Shown: one piece after another, positions 51,312-60,691 of the stretch
Position numbering within the stretch: position 1 is the stretch's first letter
Layout: the number at the start of each line of letters is the position of its first letter
Source of the DNA: Endobacterium cereale
GTDB lineage: Bacteria > Pseudomonadota > Alphaproteobacteria > Rhizobiales > Rhizobiaceae
Direction of reading: 5' to 3'
Assembly: GCF_009617585.1 (NCBI RefSeq)
Contig: NZ_WIXI01000041.1
Coordinates: forward strand, 62,001-126,000
Length of the DNA: 64,000 bases
The notes under the pieces: model-generated
The model's input: only the letters and a program-made list of their open reading frames with translations
What the model was told of the DNA's origin: nothing
The model's database searches: none
Made by a program: the position numbers and the translations under genes

Positions 51312-51755
51312 ATGGAAACCGTGATCCGCGGCGCTTCGATCTATTTCATCCTTCTCGTCATTCTGCGGTTGTCCGGTCGCCGCACCGTCGCGCAAATGAC
51401 GCCATTTGATCTCGTTCTCTTGCTGGTAGTCTCGGAAACTACGCAGCAGGCTTTGCTGGGCGATGATTTCTCCATCACCAATGCCGTCGTCCTCATGATC
51501 GTTCTGTTCGGGATCGACATCGGCCTCTCCTACTTCAAGCAATGGGCGCCGGGCGCCGCGAGATATATGGATGGTGCTCCCACCGTTTTGATTTCCGACG
51601 GCAAAGTCGACTTTCGCGCCTTCCATCGCGCGCGCGTAAGCCTTGACGACGTCTTGACAGCCGCGCGCCAGAACCAGGGGCTTGAGCGTCTAGACCAGAT
51701 CAAATACGCCGTGCTCGAAGCTGATGGTGCTGTCAGTATCATCCCGATCGCGTAG
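51312..51755 (+). CDS. DUF421 (YetF-like) membrane protein
   Basis: A 147-residue protein with two or three N-terminal transmembrane helices (GASIYFILLVILRLSGRRTV, NAVVLMIVLFGIDIGLSYF). The soluble DUF421 domain follows (VLISDGKVDFRAFHRARVSL, DDVLTAARQNQGLERLDQIK, YAVLEADGAVSIIP). YetF-type proteins are found in many bacteria with no firm function. Confidence 0.9.
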   Translation: METVIRGASIYFILLVILRLSGRRTVAQMTPFDLVLLLVVSETTQQALLGDDFSITNAVVLMIVLFGIDIGLSYFKQWAPGAARYMDGAPTVLISDGKVDFRAFHRARVSLDDVLTAARQNQGLERLDQIKYAVLEADGAVSIIPIA

Positions 51756-51889
51756 CAAGTTGAATTCGGCAAATCGCATTGTGCGGGTACGCTGCGGTAA
51801 CGGAACATCGCTCTCACTGTCGCATTTCCTCTGTGCAATGCAGCATTCGGCAGCATTGCTCCCCCAGACAAGCAATATCCGAGAGCACA

Positions 51890-53005
51890 ATGCCGACACC
51901 CGAGAAGAAGATTCGTTATGCCGTCGTCGCTGGCGGTCAAATTTCCCAGCAAGCCTTCATGCCCGGCATCAGACAGACCAACAACTCCGAGTTGGCTGCG
52001 CTGGTCACCGGCGATCCGGTCAAAGCCGACAAGCTTGCCGGGCTTTATGGCATCAAGGCCTGGTCTTACGAGCAGTATGACGAATTGCTCAAGTCCGGCG
52101 AAATCGACGCAGTCTATGTGGCGACGCCGAACTTCATGCACACCCCATTCGCGGTCGCCGCTTTGGAAGCGGGCATCCACGTCCTCTTGGAAAAACCAAT
52201 GGCTTCCAGTGTCGAGGAGGCGCAGGAGATCCTCGCCGCCCAGAAGAAGAGCGGCGCCAGACTGATGATTGCCTACCGCCTCCACCACGAGCCGGGCAAT
52301 GTCGAGATGTTCACTCGCGCCCGAGCAGGGGATTTCGGCGATCTTAGAACATTTACGTCCGTCTTTGCCCAAAACGTCGCGGAGGAAAACTCACGCGGCC
52401 ACAATGGTTACTGGTGTGGGCCCGTGCCGGACATGGGCACCTATCCGTTGAATGCCGTCCGCAACCTTTTTGGCGCTGAGCCAACCGCTGTTCATGCGGT
52501 GGGAACCAAGACCGGGGACCGTGGATTCAACTTCCATGACACGGTGGCTGTGACTTTGCTGTTCCCCGCGGAACGGACAGCTCAGTTTACGGTGAGCTAC
52601 GCGACGGCTTCCGCTGAGAACTTCTCGTTGGTCGGCACCGATGCAACTATCGAAGCTTCGCCCTGTTTCATGTTCGGACCGTCCATCGGCATCGCCTACA
52701 AGGAGATCACCGACGAGGGTGAAAAAGAACATACGTTCCAGCCGGTCGAGCAGTTCGGCAATGAAACGCAATATTTTTCAGACTGCATCCTCAACGATCG
52801 CGAGCCCGAAGCCAACGGCGAAGAAGGGCTGATGGACATGCGGGTGCTTGCCGCGGTCGAAACATCCCTGCGAACCGGCGAAACGGTAACCCTCCCTCCG
52901 GCCTCCCGAAGCAGGCATGTGGATGCCGGCCAGGCATTGAAATTGAAGCCTGCCAAACAGCCTGCGGAAGACGAAATGATCAACATCGTTCCGCAGTCGA
53001 AATAG
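51890..53005 (+). CDS. Gfo/Idh/MocA family oxidoreductase
   Basis: A 371-residue NAD(P)-dependent sugar oxidoreductase of the glucose-fructose oxidoreductase type. The Rossmann start is IRYAVVAGGQISQQAFMPGI, with catalytic EKP in HVLLEKPMASSVEEA. The C-terminal beta-sheet domain includes GPVPDMGTYPLNAVRNLFGA. The start at 51890 was chosen for the nucleotide-binding motif's distance to the N-terminus; a longer frame to 51779 is open. It heads a run of carbohydrate and redox genes. Confidence 0.92.
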   Translation: MPTPEKKIRYAVVAGGQISQQAFMPGIRQTNNSELAALVTGDPVKADKLAGLYGIKAWSYEQYDELLKSGEIDAVYVATPNFMHTPFAVAALEAGIHVLLEKPMASSVEEAQEILAAQKKSGARLMIAYRLHHEPGNVEMFTRARAGDFGDLRTFTSVFAQNVAEENSRGHNGYWCGPVPDMGTYPLNAVRNLFGAEPTAVHAVGTKTGDRGFNFHDTVAVTLLFPAERTAQFTVSYATASAENFSLVGTDATIEASPCFMFGPSIGIAYKEITDEGEKEHTFQPVEQFGNETQYFSDCILNDREPEANGEEGLMDMRVLAAVETSLRTGETVTLPPASRSRHVDAGQALKLKPAKQPAEDEMINIVPQSK

Positions 53006-53056
53006 GCGGAAAGCAGATGTCGTCTGCCTTAGGCGCGGCAAACCGGCTATCGGCAC

Positions 53057-53081
53057 GGAACATGCCGCGCGTTTCAAGGTT
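53057..53081 (+). promoter_or_regulatory. EcfG-like promoter for the FMN reductase operon
   Basis: GGAAC (53057-53061), 16 bases, GGTT (53078-53081), 34 bases before the ATG at 53116. Confidence 0.5.
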
Positions 53082-53115
53082 ACTCATTACACCCCAAGCA
53101 TGAAGGAGCTCCTCG

Positions 53116-53727
53116 ATGGGACTGAAAGCGATTGCGCTCAACGCAACCCTGAAGGCGTCCGGCGGCGAGCCGTCATCGACCGACCGCATGCTTTCGCTGA
53201 TAGCGGATGCCATGGCGAAGGACGGTGTCGAGACCGAAACAATCCGTCTTGCCGACTTTAACATCAAGCCGGGCGTCACCTCTGACGAGGGGGAGGGAGA
53301 CGACTGGCCGTCTATTCGTCAGAAGATCCTGGATGCCAATATCCTCATTCTCGGTACCCCGATCTGGCTGGGGCAACCCAGCAGTGTTTCGAAGCGTGCA
53401 CTCGAGCGAATGGACGCATTCCTCGAGGAAACCGATGAGCAGGGCAGGATGGTATCCTACGGTCGGGTCGCAGCTGTCGCGGTCGTCGGCAACGAAGACG
53501 GTGCCCATCATGTCTCAGCCGAGATCTATCAGGCTTTGAACGATGTCGGGTTCACCATTGCGCCGAACGCCGTGGCCTATTGGGTTGGCGAGGCCATGGG
53601 ATCGACGAACTTTGTCGATCTCGAGGATGTCCCCGAGACTGTGACCACCGCAGTGGACATGCTGGCTCGCAACACCGTGCATCTGGCGAAGCTGACTGTT
53701 GAGAACCCCTTTCCAGGCGACGACTGA
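53116..53727 (+). CDS. Flavodoxin-like NAD(P)H-dependent FMN reductase
   Basis: A 203-residue flavodoxin-fold protein. [20 protein letters not shown] is the phosphate-binding loop region, [20 protein letters not shown] the FMN-binding loop, and [20 protein letters not shown] the third loop. It probably reduces FMN or quinones. GGAGCTCC precedes the ATG. It leads an operon of four genes with overlapping ends (SDR, GH15, SMP-30). Confidence 0.9.
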   Translation: MGLKAIALNATLKASGGEPSSTDRMLSLIADAMAKDGVETETIRLADFNIKPGVTSDEGEGDDWPSIRQKILDANILILGTPIWLGQPSSVSKRALERMDAFLEETDEQGRMVSYGRVAAVAVVGNEDGAHHVSAEIYQALNDVGFTIAPNAVAYWVGEAMGSTNFVDLEDVPETVTTAVDMLARNTVHLAKLTVENPFPGDD

Positions 53728-53774
53728 CGTCGAAATCCAATTTCTCAAATCTTCGAAGACAAGGAAAAATACAC

Positions 53775-54674
53775 ATGGCGAATGCCAACCAGTTCGATAT
53801 GCAGAACCCACTTACCCAGTATCCCCAGCCGGAATTCCCCAAACAGCCACAGCCGGTCCCGGGTCTTGCCAGCAAGATGCAGCCGGTCCCCGATCATGGC
53901 GAAACGAGCTATATGGGCTCAGGTCGTCTCAATGGCCGCAAAGCCCTGATCACCGGAGGAGATTCAGGCATTGGCAGAGCCGCTGCGATCGCGTTTGCCC
54001 GTGAAGGCGCCGATGTCGCGATCAACTATCTGCCTGAAGAGCAGTCGGATGCCGATGAAGTCGTCAAGCTGGTTGAGGCCGAAGGCCGAAAGGCGGTCGC
54101 CATTCCTGGTGACCTCAAAAGCGAAGAATTTTGCAAGACACTGGTCGAAACGGCGCACCGCGAATTGGGCGGCCTTGATCTCGTCGCCAACGTCGCAGGC
54201 CGGCAAAAAGCTGTCGAGAGCATAGCGGAACTGACCACCGAGCAGTTCGACGAGACATTCAAGACCAATGTCTACGCGCTGTTCTGGGTGTGCAAGGCAG
54301 CCCTGCCTCTTCTTCCTGAAGGCGCTACAATCATCAACACATCATCCATTCAGGCCTATGAACCGTCGGCAAGCCTGCTTGACTACGCTCCGACCAAGTC
54401 GTCGATCGTGGCATTCAGCAAAGCGCTATCGAAGCAGGTGATCGAAAAGGGTATTCGCGTCAACGTCGTAGCACCCGGCCCCGTCTGGACACCTCTTCAG
54501 ACGTCCGGTGGGCAACCACAGGAAGCAATTGTCAAGTTCGGAAGCCAGGTGCCGATGAAGCGTCCGGGCCAGCCGGCCGAATGTGCGCCACTCTACGTTT
54601 TCCTGGCCTCGCAGGAATCCGGCTATATCACCGGGGAAGTTTTTGGTGTCACCGGCGGCAATACGCTGCCCTGA
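53775..54674 (+). CDS. Short-chain dehydrogenase/reductase (YghA-like)
   Basis: A 299-residue SDR with the long N-terminal extension of the YghA group ([20 protein letters not shown]). [20 protein letters not shown] follows, then NVAG in [14 protein letters not shown], and the catalytic [10 protein letters not shown] with [10 protein letters not shown]. The enzyme reduces aldehydes or ketones; the substrate is unknown. It shares its architecture with the SDR at 57385. Its stop overlaps the next ATG (TGATG). Confidence 0.92.
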   Translation: MANANQFDMQNPLTQYPQPEFPKQPQPVPGLASKMQPVPDHGETSYMGSGRLNGRKALITGGDSGIGRAAAIAFAREGADVAINYLPEEQSDADEVVKLVEAEGRKAVAIPGDLKSEEFCKTLVETAHRELGGLDLVANVAGRQKAVESIAELTTEQFDETFKTNVYALFWVCKAALPLLPEGATIINTSSIQAYEPSASLLDYAPTKSSIVAFSKALSKQVIEKGIRVNVVAPGPVWTPLQTSGGQPQEAIVKFGSQVPMKRPGQPAECAPLYVFLASQESGYITGEVFGVTGGNTLP

Positions 54675-56458
54675 TGCTGAATGCTCTCACACCCGAACGT
54701 TCGAGCGGCTGTTTGCCACTCGAACATTATGCTGCGATCGGAGAAGGACGCTCGGTTGCGCTGGTCGGAGCCGACGGCTCTATCGATTGGTGGTGCGCGC
54801 CCGATATGGATTCGCCCCCACTGTTCAACCGAATGCATGATGCCGATGGTGGTCGTTTCTCACTGACTCCGATCGGCCCCTTCAAAGTCGAACGACGGTA
54901 TCGTGAAGACAGCAACGTTCTTGAAACAGTTTTCATAACTGACAATGGTCGCGCCCGCGTGACGGAATCGCTCAATAGCGGGGCAGGTGGACGTTTGCCC
55001 TGGTGCGAACTTGCTCGTCGCATCGAAGGACTTTCCGGCACCGTTGAATTCGAGATCGTAATCAACCCGATCTGCGCCCAGGGAAAGGTGCGTCGCGTCA
55101 ACCATCCGAACGCTGCCATCCGCTATATCGGCGAACTGACCACGACGTTTTGCCATCCAGACGCGGTTGTGGTCATCGAGGATGAGTATCACAAAACGTC
55201 GGCCCGATATCGCGCGGAAGCGGGCACCCGGATCTGCATTGCCTATCTGGTTGCTGACAAGGCGCCCCTCGCAATACCGGAATTGCCTGAGATCGACGCG
55301 AGGATCGACTTCAGTGACGAGGAGTGGCGGCGCTGGGCCAGCAAGCTCTCCTACGAGGGGCCATTCCGCGATGATCTGGTACGCTGCGCTTTATCGCTGA
55401 AGTTTCTCCTTTATTCGAAAACCGGTGCCATCGCGGCGGCGGCCACGTCGGGACTACCCGAACGATTGGGCGGGGATAAAAATTATGACTATCGCTTCGC
55501 ATGGATCCGCGATGCCGCCTACACCATCAAGGCGCTGCTTCGCGCCGGCGGGCTGTCGGAAGCGATCGCTGCCTTCGGCTGGCTGGTGCGGACGATCGAT
55601 GAGGACGGGCCAACACCATCGGTGGTCTATACGCTAGACGGCGGCGAAGTTCCCGATGAAGAGGTCATCGATGTTCCAGGGTATAAGGGATCGACGCCCG
55701 TGCGGCGCGGCAACCGCGCCAAGGAACAGGTCCAGCTCAGCTGCTACGGAGACGTTCTGGAGACAGCTTCGCTTTTTGCCGACAAAGGCCATGTGCTTGA
55801 TCCGAGAACAGGTCGTCTGCTTGAGCGGCTGGCGGATCAGGTTGTTGATCGCTGGCAGGAGAAAGATGCGGGCATCTGGGAGCTTGAGGATCAGCAGCAC
55901 TACACGTTTTCTAAAATCGGATGCTGGCTGGCACTTGATCGGGCAGCTCATCTCGCCCGAGAGGGCCATATCGACGGAGATGCATCCCGATGGGATGCAG
56001 AACGCGATCAGGTCTCAGCCTGGATCGACGCCAACTGTTGGTCCGATAAACGTCAGGCATATACTTTCTACGCCGGCACTGAAAAGCTGGATGCCTCGCT
56101 GCTCCTGACGACACGCTTTGGTTTCGAGCATGATGATCGGCTCAAACGTACGCGCGATGCGATTGAAAGTGAACTCGCCGTCGGTCCTTTGGTCTATCGC
56201 TACAGCGAAGCCGCCGAAGAGGAGGGCACGTTCGTTGCCTGTGCTTGCTGGCTGGTCGAAGCCTACGCCTTCCTCGGCGAAGTCGATCACGCCGAAGAAT
56301 TGCTGAAGTCCCTTCTCAACAAACTCGGCAACAATTTCGGCATTCTGTCAGAGGAGATGGATGCCGAAACAGGCGAGGCTCTCGGCAACCTTCCGCAGGG
56401 ACTAAGCCATTTGGCTCTTCTGCACGCCATCTACTCTTTACAGGAAAATCGATCATGA
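54674..56458 (+). CDS. Glycoside hydrolase family 15 protein (glucoamylase/trehalase-like)
   Basis: A 594-residue protein. The N-terminal beta-sandwich is LEHYAAIGEGRSVALVGADG with SIDWWCAPDMDSPPLFNRMH. The (alpha/alpha)6 barrel has YDYRFAWIRDAAYTIKALLR and the second catalytic region IGCWLALDRAAHLAREGHID. Members hydrolyse alpha-glucosides, including trehalose, in stress-related operons. It is coupled to the SDR upstream and SMP-30 downstream. Confidence 0.93.
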   Translation: MLNALTPERSSGCLPLEHYAAIGEGRSVALVGADGSIDWWCAPDMDSPPLFNRMHDADGGRFSLTPIGPFKVERRYREDSNVLETVFITDNGRARVTESLNSGAGGRLPWCELARRIEGLSGTVEFEIVINPICAQGKVRRVNHPNAAIRYIGELTTTFCHPDAVVVIEDEYHKTSARYRAEAGTRICIAYLVADKAPLAIPELPEIDARIDFSDEEWRRWASKLSYEGPFRDDLVRCALSLKFLLYSKTGAIAAAATSGLPERLGGDKNYDYRFAWIRDAAYTIKALLRAGGLSEAIAAFGWLVRTIDEDGPTPSVVYTLDGGEVPDEEVIDVPGYKGSTPVRRGNRAKEQVQLSCYGDVLETASLFADKGHVLDPRTGRLLERLADQVVDRWQEKDAGIWELEDQQHYTFSKIGCWLALDRAAHLAREGHIDGDASRWDAERDQVSAWIDANCWSDKRQAYTFYAGTEKLDASLLLTTRFGFEHDDRLKRTRDAIESELAVGPLVYRYSEAAEEEGTFVACACWLVEAYAFLGEVDHAEELLKSLLNKLGNNFGILSEEMDAETGEALGNLPQGLSHLALLHAIYSLQENRS

Positions 56459-57294
56459 CCGATATAAAAGTCCTCGACGATCGCCTGCCTCCGGATCAAC
56501 TCGGAGAGGGTGCCTTTTGGGACGGCGAGGCTGGCGCCCTCTATTGGGTGGATATCGAGAGATACGTCGTCCATCGCTACTATGTTGAGACCGCTGCGCA
56601 TCAAAGCTGGAAACTGTCAAAGCACGTGAGCTTTGCCTACCCACAGGACGGCCATCTCATACTATGTTTGGCGGATGGCGTTTATCGTTTCGATCCGGAA
56701 ACCGGCATCGAGACCCCGATTGCAGTACTCAACCTGCCAAACGATTACCGCCTTAATGATGGGAAACTCGATCCATTTGGACGGCTGTGGCTCGGCACGA
56801 TCAATACGAGTGAGGATCCTGCTGAGACTGCCGCGCTTTACGTCTTGAGAGGTGACGTTCTGGAAGAGGTCGAGAGTGGCTATGTTAACGCCAACGGGAA
56901 AGCATGGAGTCCCGACGGCAAGGTGATGTACCACGCGGATACCGATCGCGGCACGATCTGGCAATATGATTATGATGGCGAGACCGGCACCGTTACCGGC
57001 AAACGCGTGCTGGTCAAAATTCCGGAAGGAAATCCAGACGGCCTATGCACCGACCAAAATGGGAACATCATCGCTGCCATGTACGGCGACGGTTGCCTCA
57101 AGGTTTATTCCTTCAGAGGCGATGAAAAAGCGCAAATCGATCTGCCGGTGTCAAATCCGACAAGTTGCGTTCTCGTTGGTTCCAATCTGTACGTCACAAC
57201 AGCCTATGATGGCCTGACCGAAGAAGAACGTAAGCAGGCGCCAGACGCGGGGCGCGTGTTCGTCGCACGGTACCCTCTACCAAACGATGGATGA
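56455..57294 (+). CDS. SMP-30/gluconolactonase family protein
   Basis: A 279-residue six-bladed beta-propeller: LGEGAFWDGEAGALYWVDIE carries the metal-binding Glu, and RLNDGKLDPFGRLWLGTINT and AWSPDGKVMYHADTDRGTIW are conserved blades. It hydrolyses sugar lactones, consistent with the Gfo/Idh and GH15 genes nearby. Its ATG overlaps the GH15 stop by 4 bases. Confidence 0.93.
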   Translation: MTDIKVLDDRLPPDQLGEGAFWDGEAGALYWVDIERYVVHRYYVETAAHQSWKLSKHVSFAYPQDGHLILCLADGVYRFDPETGIETPIAVLNLPNDYRLNDGKLDPFGRLWLGTINTSEDPAETAALYVLRGDVLEEVESGYVNANGKAWSPDGKVMYHADTDRGTIWQYDYDGETGTVTGKRVLVKIPEGNPDGLCTDQNGNIIAAMYGDGCLKVYSFRGDEKAQIDLPVSNPTSCVLVGSNLYVTTAYDGLTEEERKQAPDAGRVFVARYPLPNDG

Positions 57295-57384
57295 TTGGAA
57301 AGTGGGGACGTAGCAGTTGCGCCCCAGCCTGCAAACCCTTTTTTCAACGGAGGTTCGCTGCTGGAGCGGGAGGTCAAAAAAGCC

Positions 57385-58176
57385 TCAGATCATGATTTCG
57401 CCGCCCGTTACCGGGATGACTGCACCGGTCATGTAGCTACCCAAATTAGATGCAAGAAGAACGTATGCCCCTGCAAGTTCAGCGGGCTGACCGGCGCGTC
57501 CAATCAGTGTCTGCTCGCCGAACTTCGCCGCCTTTTCGGCCGGCATGGTGGAGGGGATAAGCGGTGTCCAGATCGGACCGGGGGCAACTGCATTGACGCG
57601 AATACCCTTTTCCGCGACCATTTCCGCCAAGCCTGCCGTGAAGTTCGAAATCGCACCTTTCGTCGAGGCGTAAGCAAGAAGCTGAGGTGACGGTTGTCTC
57701 GACTGAATGGATGTTGTGTTGATGATCGAGCTGCCGGGTTTCATGTGCGGAATGGCCGCCTTTGACAGAAAGAACGGCGCATAGATATTCGTGCGAAACG
57801 TCTCGTCCCACTGTTCGGCTGTGATATCGGCAATGTCGGCGTAGGTCCGCTGGAATGCTGCGTTGTTGACCAGAATATCGACGCCACCTAGTTCGCTGAC
57901 AGTGCGGTCTACGATATCGATGCAGTGATCTTCTGACTTGATATCGCCGGGGAGTACGAGGGCTCGTCGCCCCGCCTTTTGCACCCAGCTAGCCGTGTCT
58001 TCGGCGTCCTCGTGCTCATCGAGATAAGACAGCACGACGTCGGCTCCTTCTCTTGCAAAGGCGATCGCGACTGCACGTCCAATGCCGGAATCGGCGCCGG
58101 TGATAACCGCGACCTTTCCATCGAGTTTGCCATCACCGCGATAGGTGTGCTCCCCATGATCAGGGACAGGCGTCAT
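57385..58176 (-). CDS. Short-chain dehydrogenase/reductase with a frameshifted N-terminus
   Basis: A 263-residue SDR core: KVAVITGADSGIGRAVAIAF, INTTSIQSRQPSP, YASTKGAISN. It is paralogous to the SDR at 53775. The normal N-terminal extension is present upstream but in another frame: a strong site AGGAGATAGCG precedes ATG 58243 (MSDQTNYPKPPYPAQPAWED). The frame continues correctly only if one base is dropped near 58195, giving PGKTAAMTPVPDHGE. ATG 58176 has no good ribosome binding site. The gene is either N-terminally broken, uses the internal start, or reflects a sequence error. Confidence 0.85.
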   Translation of the reverse strand: MTPVPDHGEHTYRGDGKLDGKVAVITGADSGIGRAVAIAFAREGADVVLSYLDEHEDAEDTASWVQKAGRRALVLPGDIKSEDHCIDIVDRTVSELGGVDILVNNAAFQRTYADIADITAEQWDETFRTNIYAPFFLSKAAIPHMKPGSSIINTTSIQSRQPSPQLLAYASTKGAISNFTAGLAEMVAEKGIRVNAVAPGPIWTPLIPSTMPAEKAAKFGEQTLIGRAGQPAELAGAYVLLASNLGSYMTGAVIPVTGGEIMI

Positions 58177-58272
58177 TGCGGCGGTCTTCCCAGGCGGGCT
58201 GCGCAGGGTAGGGTGGCTTCGGATAGTTTGTTTGATCGCTCATCGCTATCTCCTCGCTTCTGATCGATTGTT

Positions 58273-58298
58273 AACCTTTCAACCGCATCGGTGGTTCC
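58273..58298 (-). promoter_or_regulatory. EcfG-like promoter for the SDR at 57385
   Basis: On the minus strand, GGAAC (58298-58294), 17 bases, GGTT (58276-58273). Confidence 0.5.
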
Positions 58299-58408
58299 TG
58301 ATGAGGCAAGGCCAGTTTTTGGGCGTGTCGTCAGGTGGCGATTTAGGTGTCAGTCACGAGGCGGTCCCGAGTCGTCGATGGTGTCGCAGGTTTCGTAGTC
58401 GAAAACTG

Positions 58409-58669
58409 CTACCTCAGATGCGATCGCAGCTTCCTGTAAAGAATGTAGCCTGCCAGGAAAAAGCACGTAGAATTGGTGAGGATGATGGGCCATTCTTGCC
58501 GAAGGATTCCGAATATCGACCACAGGGCAAAGCCGATCACCGTCACCGTGTACATGCGCGCTGAAATCGCCGCGGTATCGCCGGATCTTACCACTTTCAT
58601 CACCTGGGGGATGAAACTCGTGACGGAGCAGGCCGAAGCGAGGTAACCGATGACAAGTGCATAATCCAT
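58409..58669 (-). CDS. SemiSWEET-family sugar transporter
   Basis: An 86-residue protein with three transmembrane helices (MDYALVIGYLASACSVTSFI, YTVTVIGFALWSIFGILRQE, LTNSTCFFLAGYILYRKLR) and the PQ-loop motif FIPQVMKVVRSGDTAAIS. It works as a dimer to exchange sugars along their gradient. An exact EcfG promoter lies upstream. Confidence 0.92.
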   Translation of the reverse strand: MDYALVIGYLASACSVTSFIPQVMKVVRSGDTAAISARMYTVTVIGFALWSIFGILRQEWPIILTNSTCFFLAGYILYRKLRSHLR

Positions 58670-58714
58670 TCATGACTCTTCTGGCTTGAAGTGCTCTCGG
58701 GGGCGCGGAAATCT

Positions 58715-58739
58715 AACGGTGCCCGGAAGCCTGAGTTCC
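58715..58739 (-). promoter_or_regulatory. EcfG promoter (exact consensus) for the SemiSWEET gene
   Basis: On the minus strand, GGAAC (58739-58735), 16 bases, CGTT (58718-58715). Confidence 0.65.
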
Positions 58740-58806
58740 ACTCCCCTGAGCCAAGGCATCGTAAAGCAGGTGTCGCTCCGGCGAGATGATTAATCTGTCT
58801 CTCGGA

Positions 58807-58831
58807 GGAACTATTCGACTTTCCAATGGTT
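58807..58831 (+). promoter_or_regulatory. EcfG-like promoter for the sugar dehydrogenase operon
   Basis: GGAAC (58807-58811), 16 bases, GGTT (58828-58831), 29 bases before the ATG at 58861. Confidence 0.5.
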
Positions 58832-58860
58832 GCGGACCAACCAAGTGGAGGTTTTCATAC

Positions 58861-60654
58861 ATGGTCCAGAAATTAGTTCGCGCGGCATCCGTCGCGGCAG
58901 CTATGCTTTCGTGCGGCGTTGCTTTCGCTCAGCAGGGTGACGGTTCCGAAGTTCAGATCACCACGAACATATTCAAGCCGAACAAACTGGCGCCGACCAG
59001 CGACCGTATCGGTCAACTTAAGCTCCCGGAAGGCTTTTCCGTCGAGCCTTTCGCCCAGGGACTTGGAAATAGTCGCATCATCGCTGTTTCCGACAAGGGC
59101 TTCGTCTATGTCAGCCGGCGCGAAGAGGGCGACGTTCTCCTTCTGAAAGATGAGGATGGTGATGGAAAGGCTGACGCGGCCCCGGTTCAGGTTGCAGCGC
59201 GCGCGCAGACCCATGGCCTGGCGATCAAGGATGGCAAGCTGTATCTCGTTACGGTCAAAGAGGTTTTCGTCGCCGACATCAAAGATGACGGTACACTTGG
59301 CCCGCTTGAGATGATCATCGGCGACCTGCCAGACTCTGGCCAGCATCCAAACCGGGTTATGGCCTTCGGCCCTGATGGGATGCTGTACATCAGTGTCGGA
59401 TCGACTTGTAATGCATGTAACGAAAGCAATGCAGAGAATGCCACGGTTTTGCGAGCAACGCCGGATGGGAAGAGCCGTACTATCTTCGCCTCGGGCTTGC
59501 GCAACACAATCGGTTTTGACTGGCAACCAGAAACCGGTGAACTCTGGGGTCTCGACCATGGGATCGATTTGCTGGGCGACGAAGTCCAGGCCGAGGAGCT
59601 CAATCGGCTCGAGCAGGGCAAGCAATATGGGTGGCCACACGTCTTCGGTTCGGGGGACATCTACCCTCAGTCCACCCCGGTTGGCGGTCTGACGAAGGAG
59701 CAGTGGCGCGATCAGAGCGAGCCAATGGTGATCGGCTATACGGCTCACGCCGCGCCGATGCAGCTCAAATTCTATACAGGATCATCATTTCCGGCCGAGT
59801 ATGCCGGCGATGCGTTCTCCACAATGCGTGGATCATGGAACCGCAACCCAGCCTCGGGTTACGAGATCGTTCGGGTCCACTTTGAAGATGGTCAGCCCAA
59901 AACGATTGAACCGTTCCTCACCGGCTTCCTGACCGACAGCGGCAAAACCCATTTCGCGCGTCCGGTTGGCTTGGCGATCGCCAAGGACGGCTCGCTCCTC
60001 ATGGCCGACGACGCAAACGGCGTGATCTACCGGATTGCCTATTCCGGAAATGCGCAAAAAGCCGCGTCCGCAAAGAGCGCGCCTGCCAGCGTCATGGAGG
60101 CCCAGGCAAAGAAGGGCGTCGGTGTTCCGCTGGCGCTTGATCGACCTGAGACCGATGGCCAAGGCAAAATCACGGTGCAGTCGGAAGCATTCGACACCGG
60201 CGCTTCCATTCCGCTGAAACACAGCGAATATGCCGACGGCGTGTCTCCTGCCATCCGTTGGAACGCAGTCCCTGACGCCGTATCCTACGCAATCATCATG
60301 GAGGATCCGGATTCCTCACCGATCAAGCCATTCGTCCACTGGCTTGCCTGGAATATTCCCGGCACGGTGACCAGCCTTCCAGAGGGTCTGCAGGAGCAGC
60401 TACGACTGGTCGAGCCAGAAGGCGTTCTTCAGGGACGCAACAGCTCCGGTACTCATGGCTATTTCGGGCCAAAGCCTCCCGTCGGCGACAAGGCACACCG
60501 TTACCATTTCCAGGTTCTTGCTCTCGATTCGTTGGTTGATATCCCGCCAACCTCGGATCGGGACGCGTTGCTCGCAGCCATTTCCGGGCACGTGATTGGC
60601 AAGGGGGAGCTGATGGGTCTGTACCAGCAGAAAACCGAACCGCCGAAGCAGTGA
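58861..60654 (+). CDS. Exported PQQ-type sugar (sorbosone-like) dehydrogenase fused to a PEBP/YbhB domain
   Basis: A 597-residue periplasmic protein. The signal peptide is MVQKLVRAASVAAAMLSCGV to AFAQ. Residues ~35-410 form the soluble sugar-dehydrogenase beta-propeller (RIGQLKLPEGFSVEPFAQGL, VGSTCNACNESNAENATVLR, NTIGFDWQPETGELWGLDHG). Residues ~430-595 are a PEBP/YbhB domain (EYADGVSPAIRWNAVPDAVS, IMEDPDSSPIKPFVHWLAWN, GTHGYFGPKPPVGDKAHRYH). I do not recall this fusion as a standard architecture. PQQ use is inferred from family. Confidence 0.9.
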   Translation: MVQKLVRAASVAAAMLSCGVAFAQQGDGSEVQITTNIFKPNKLAPTSDRIGQLKLPEGFSVEPFAQGLGNSRIIAVSDKGFVYVSRREEGDVLLLKDEDGDGKADAAPVQVAARAQTHGLAIKDGKLYLVTVKEVFVADIKDDGTLGPLEMIIGDLPDSGQHPNRVMAFGPDGMLYISVGSTCNACNESNAENATVLRATPDGKSRTIFASGLRNTIGFDWQPETGELWGLDHGIDLLGDEVQAEELNRLEQGKQYGWPHVFGSGDIYPQSTPVGGLTKEQWRDQSEPMVIGYTAHAAPMQLKFYTGSSFPAEYAGDAFSTMRGSWNRNPASGYEIVRVHFEDGQPKTIEPFLTGFLTDSGKTHFARPVGLAIAKDGSLLMADDANGVIYRIAYSGNAQKAASAKSAPASVMEAQAKKGVGVPLALDRPETDGQGKITVQSEAFDTGASIPLKHSEYADGVSPAIRWNAVPDAVSYAIIMEDPDSSPIKPFVHWLAWNIPGTVTSLPEGLQEQLRLVEPEGVLQGRNSSGTHGYFGPKPPVGDKAHRYHFQVLALDSLVDIPPTSDRDALLAAISGHVIGKGELMGLYQQKTEPPKQ

Positions 60655-60691
60655 CGCCGAAAAGATCCCCGTTCAATCTGAGGAATACAGA

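Noticed and set aside
51530..52372. 280-codon minus-strand frame
   Set aside because: Antisense to DUF421 and Gfo/Idh, both of which have strong motifs.
58873..59748. 291-codon minus-strand frame
   Set aside because: Antisense shadow of the sugar dehydrogenase; composition is not protein-like.
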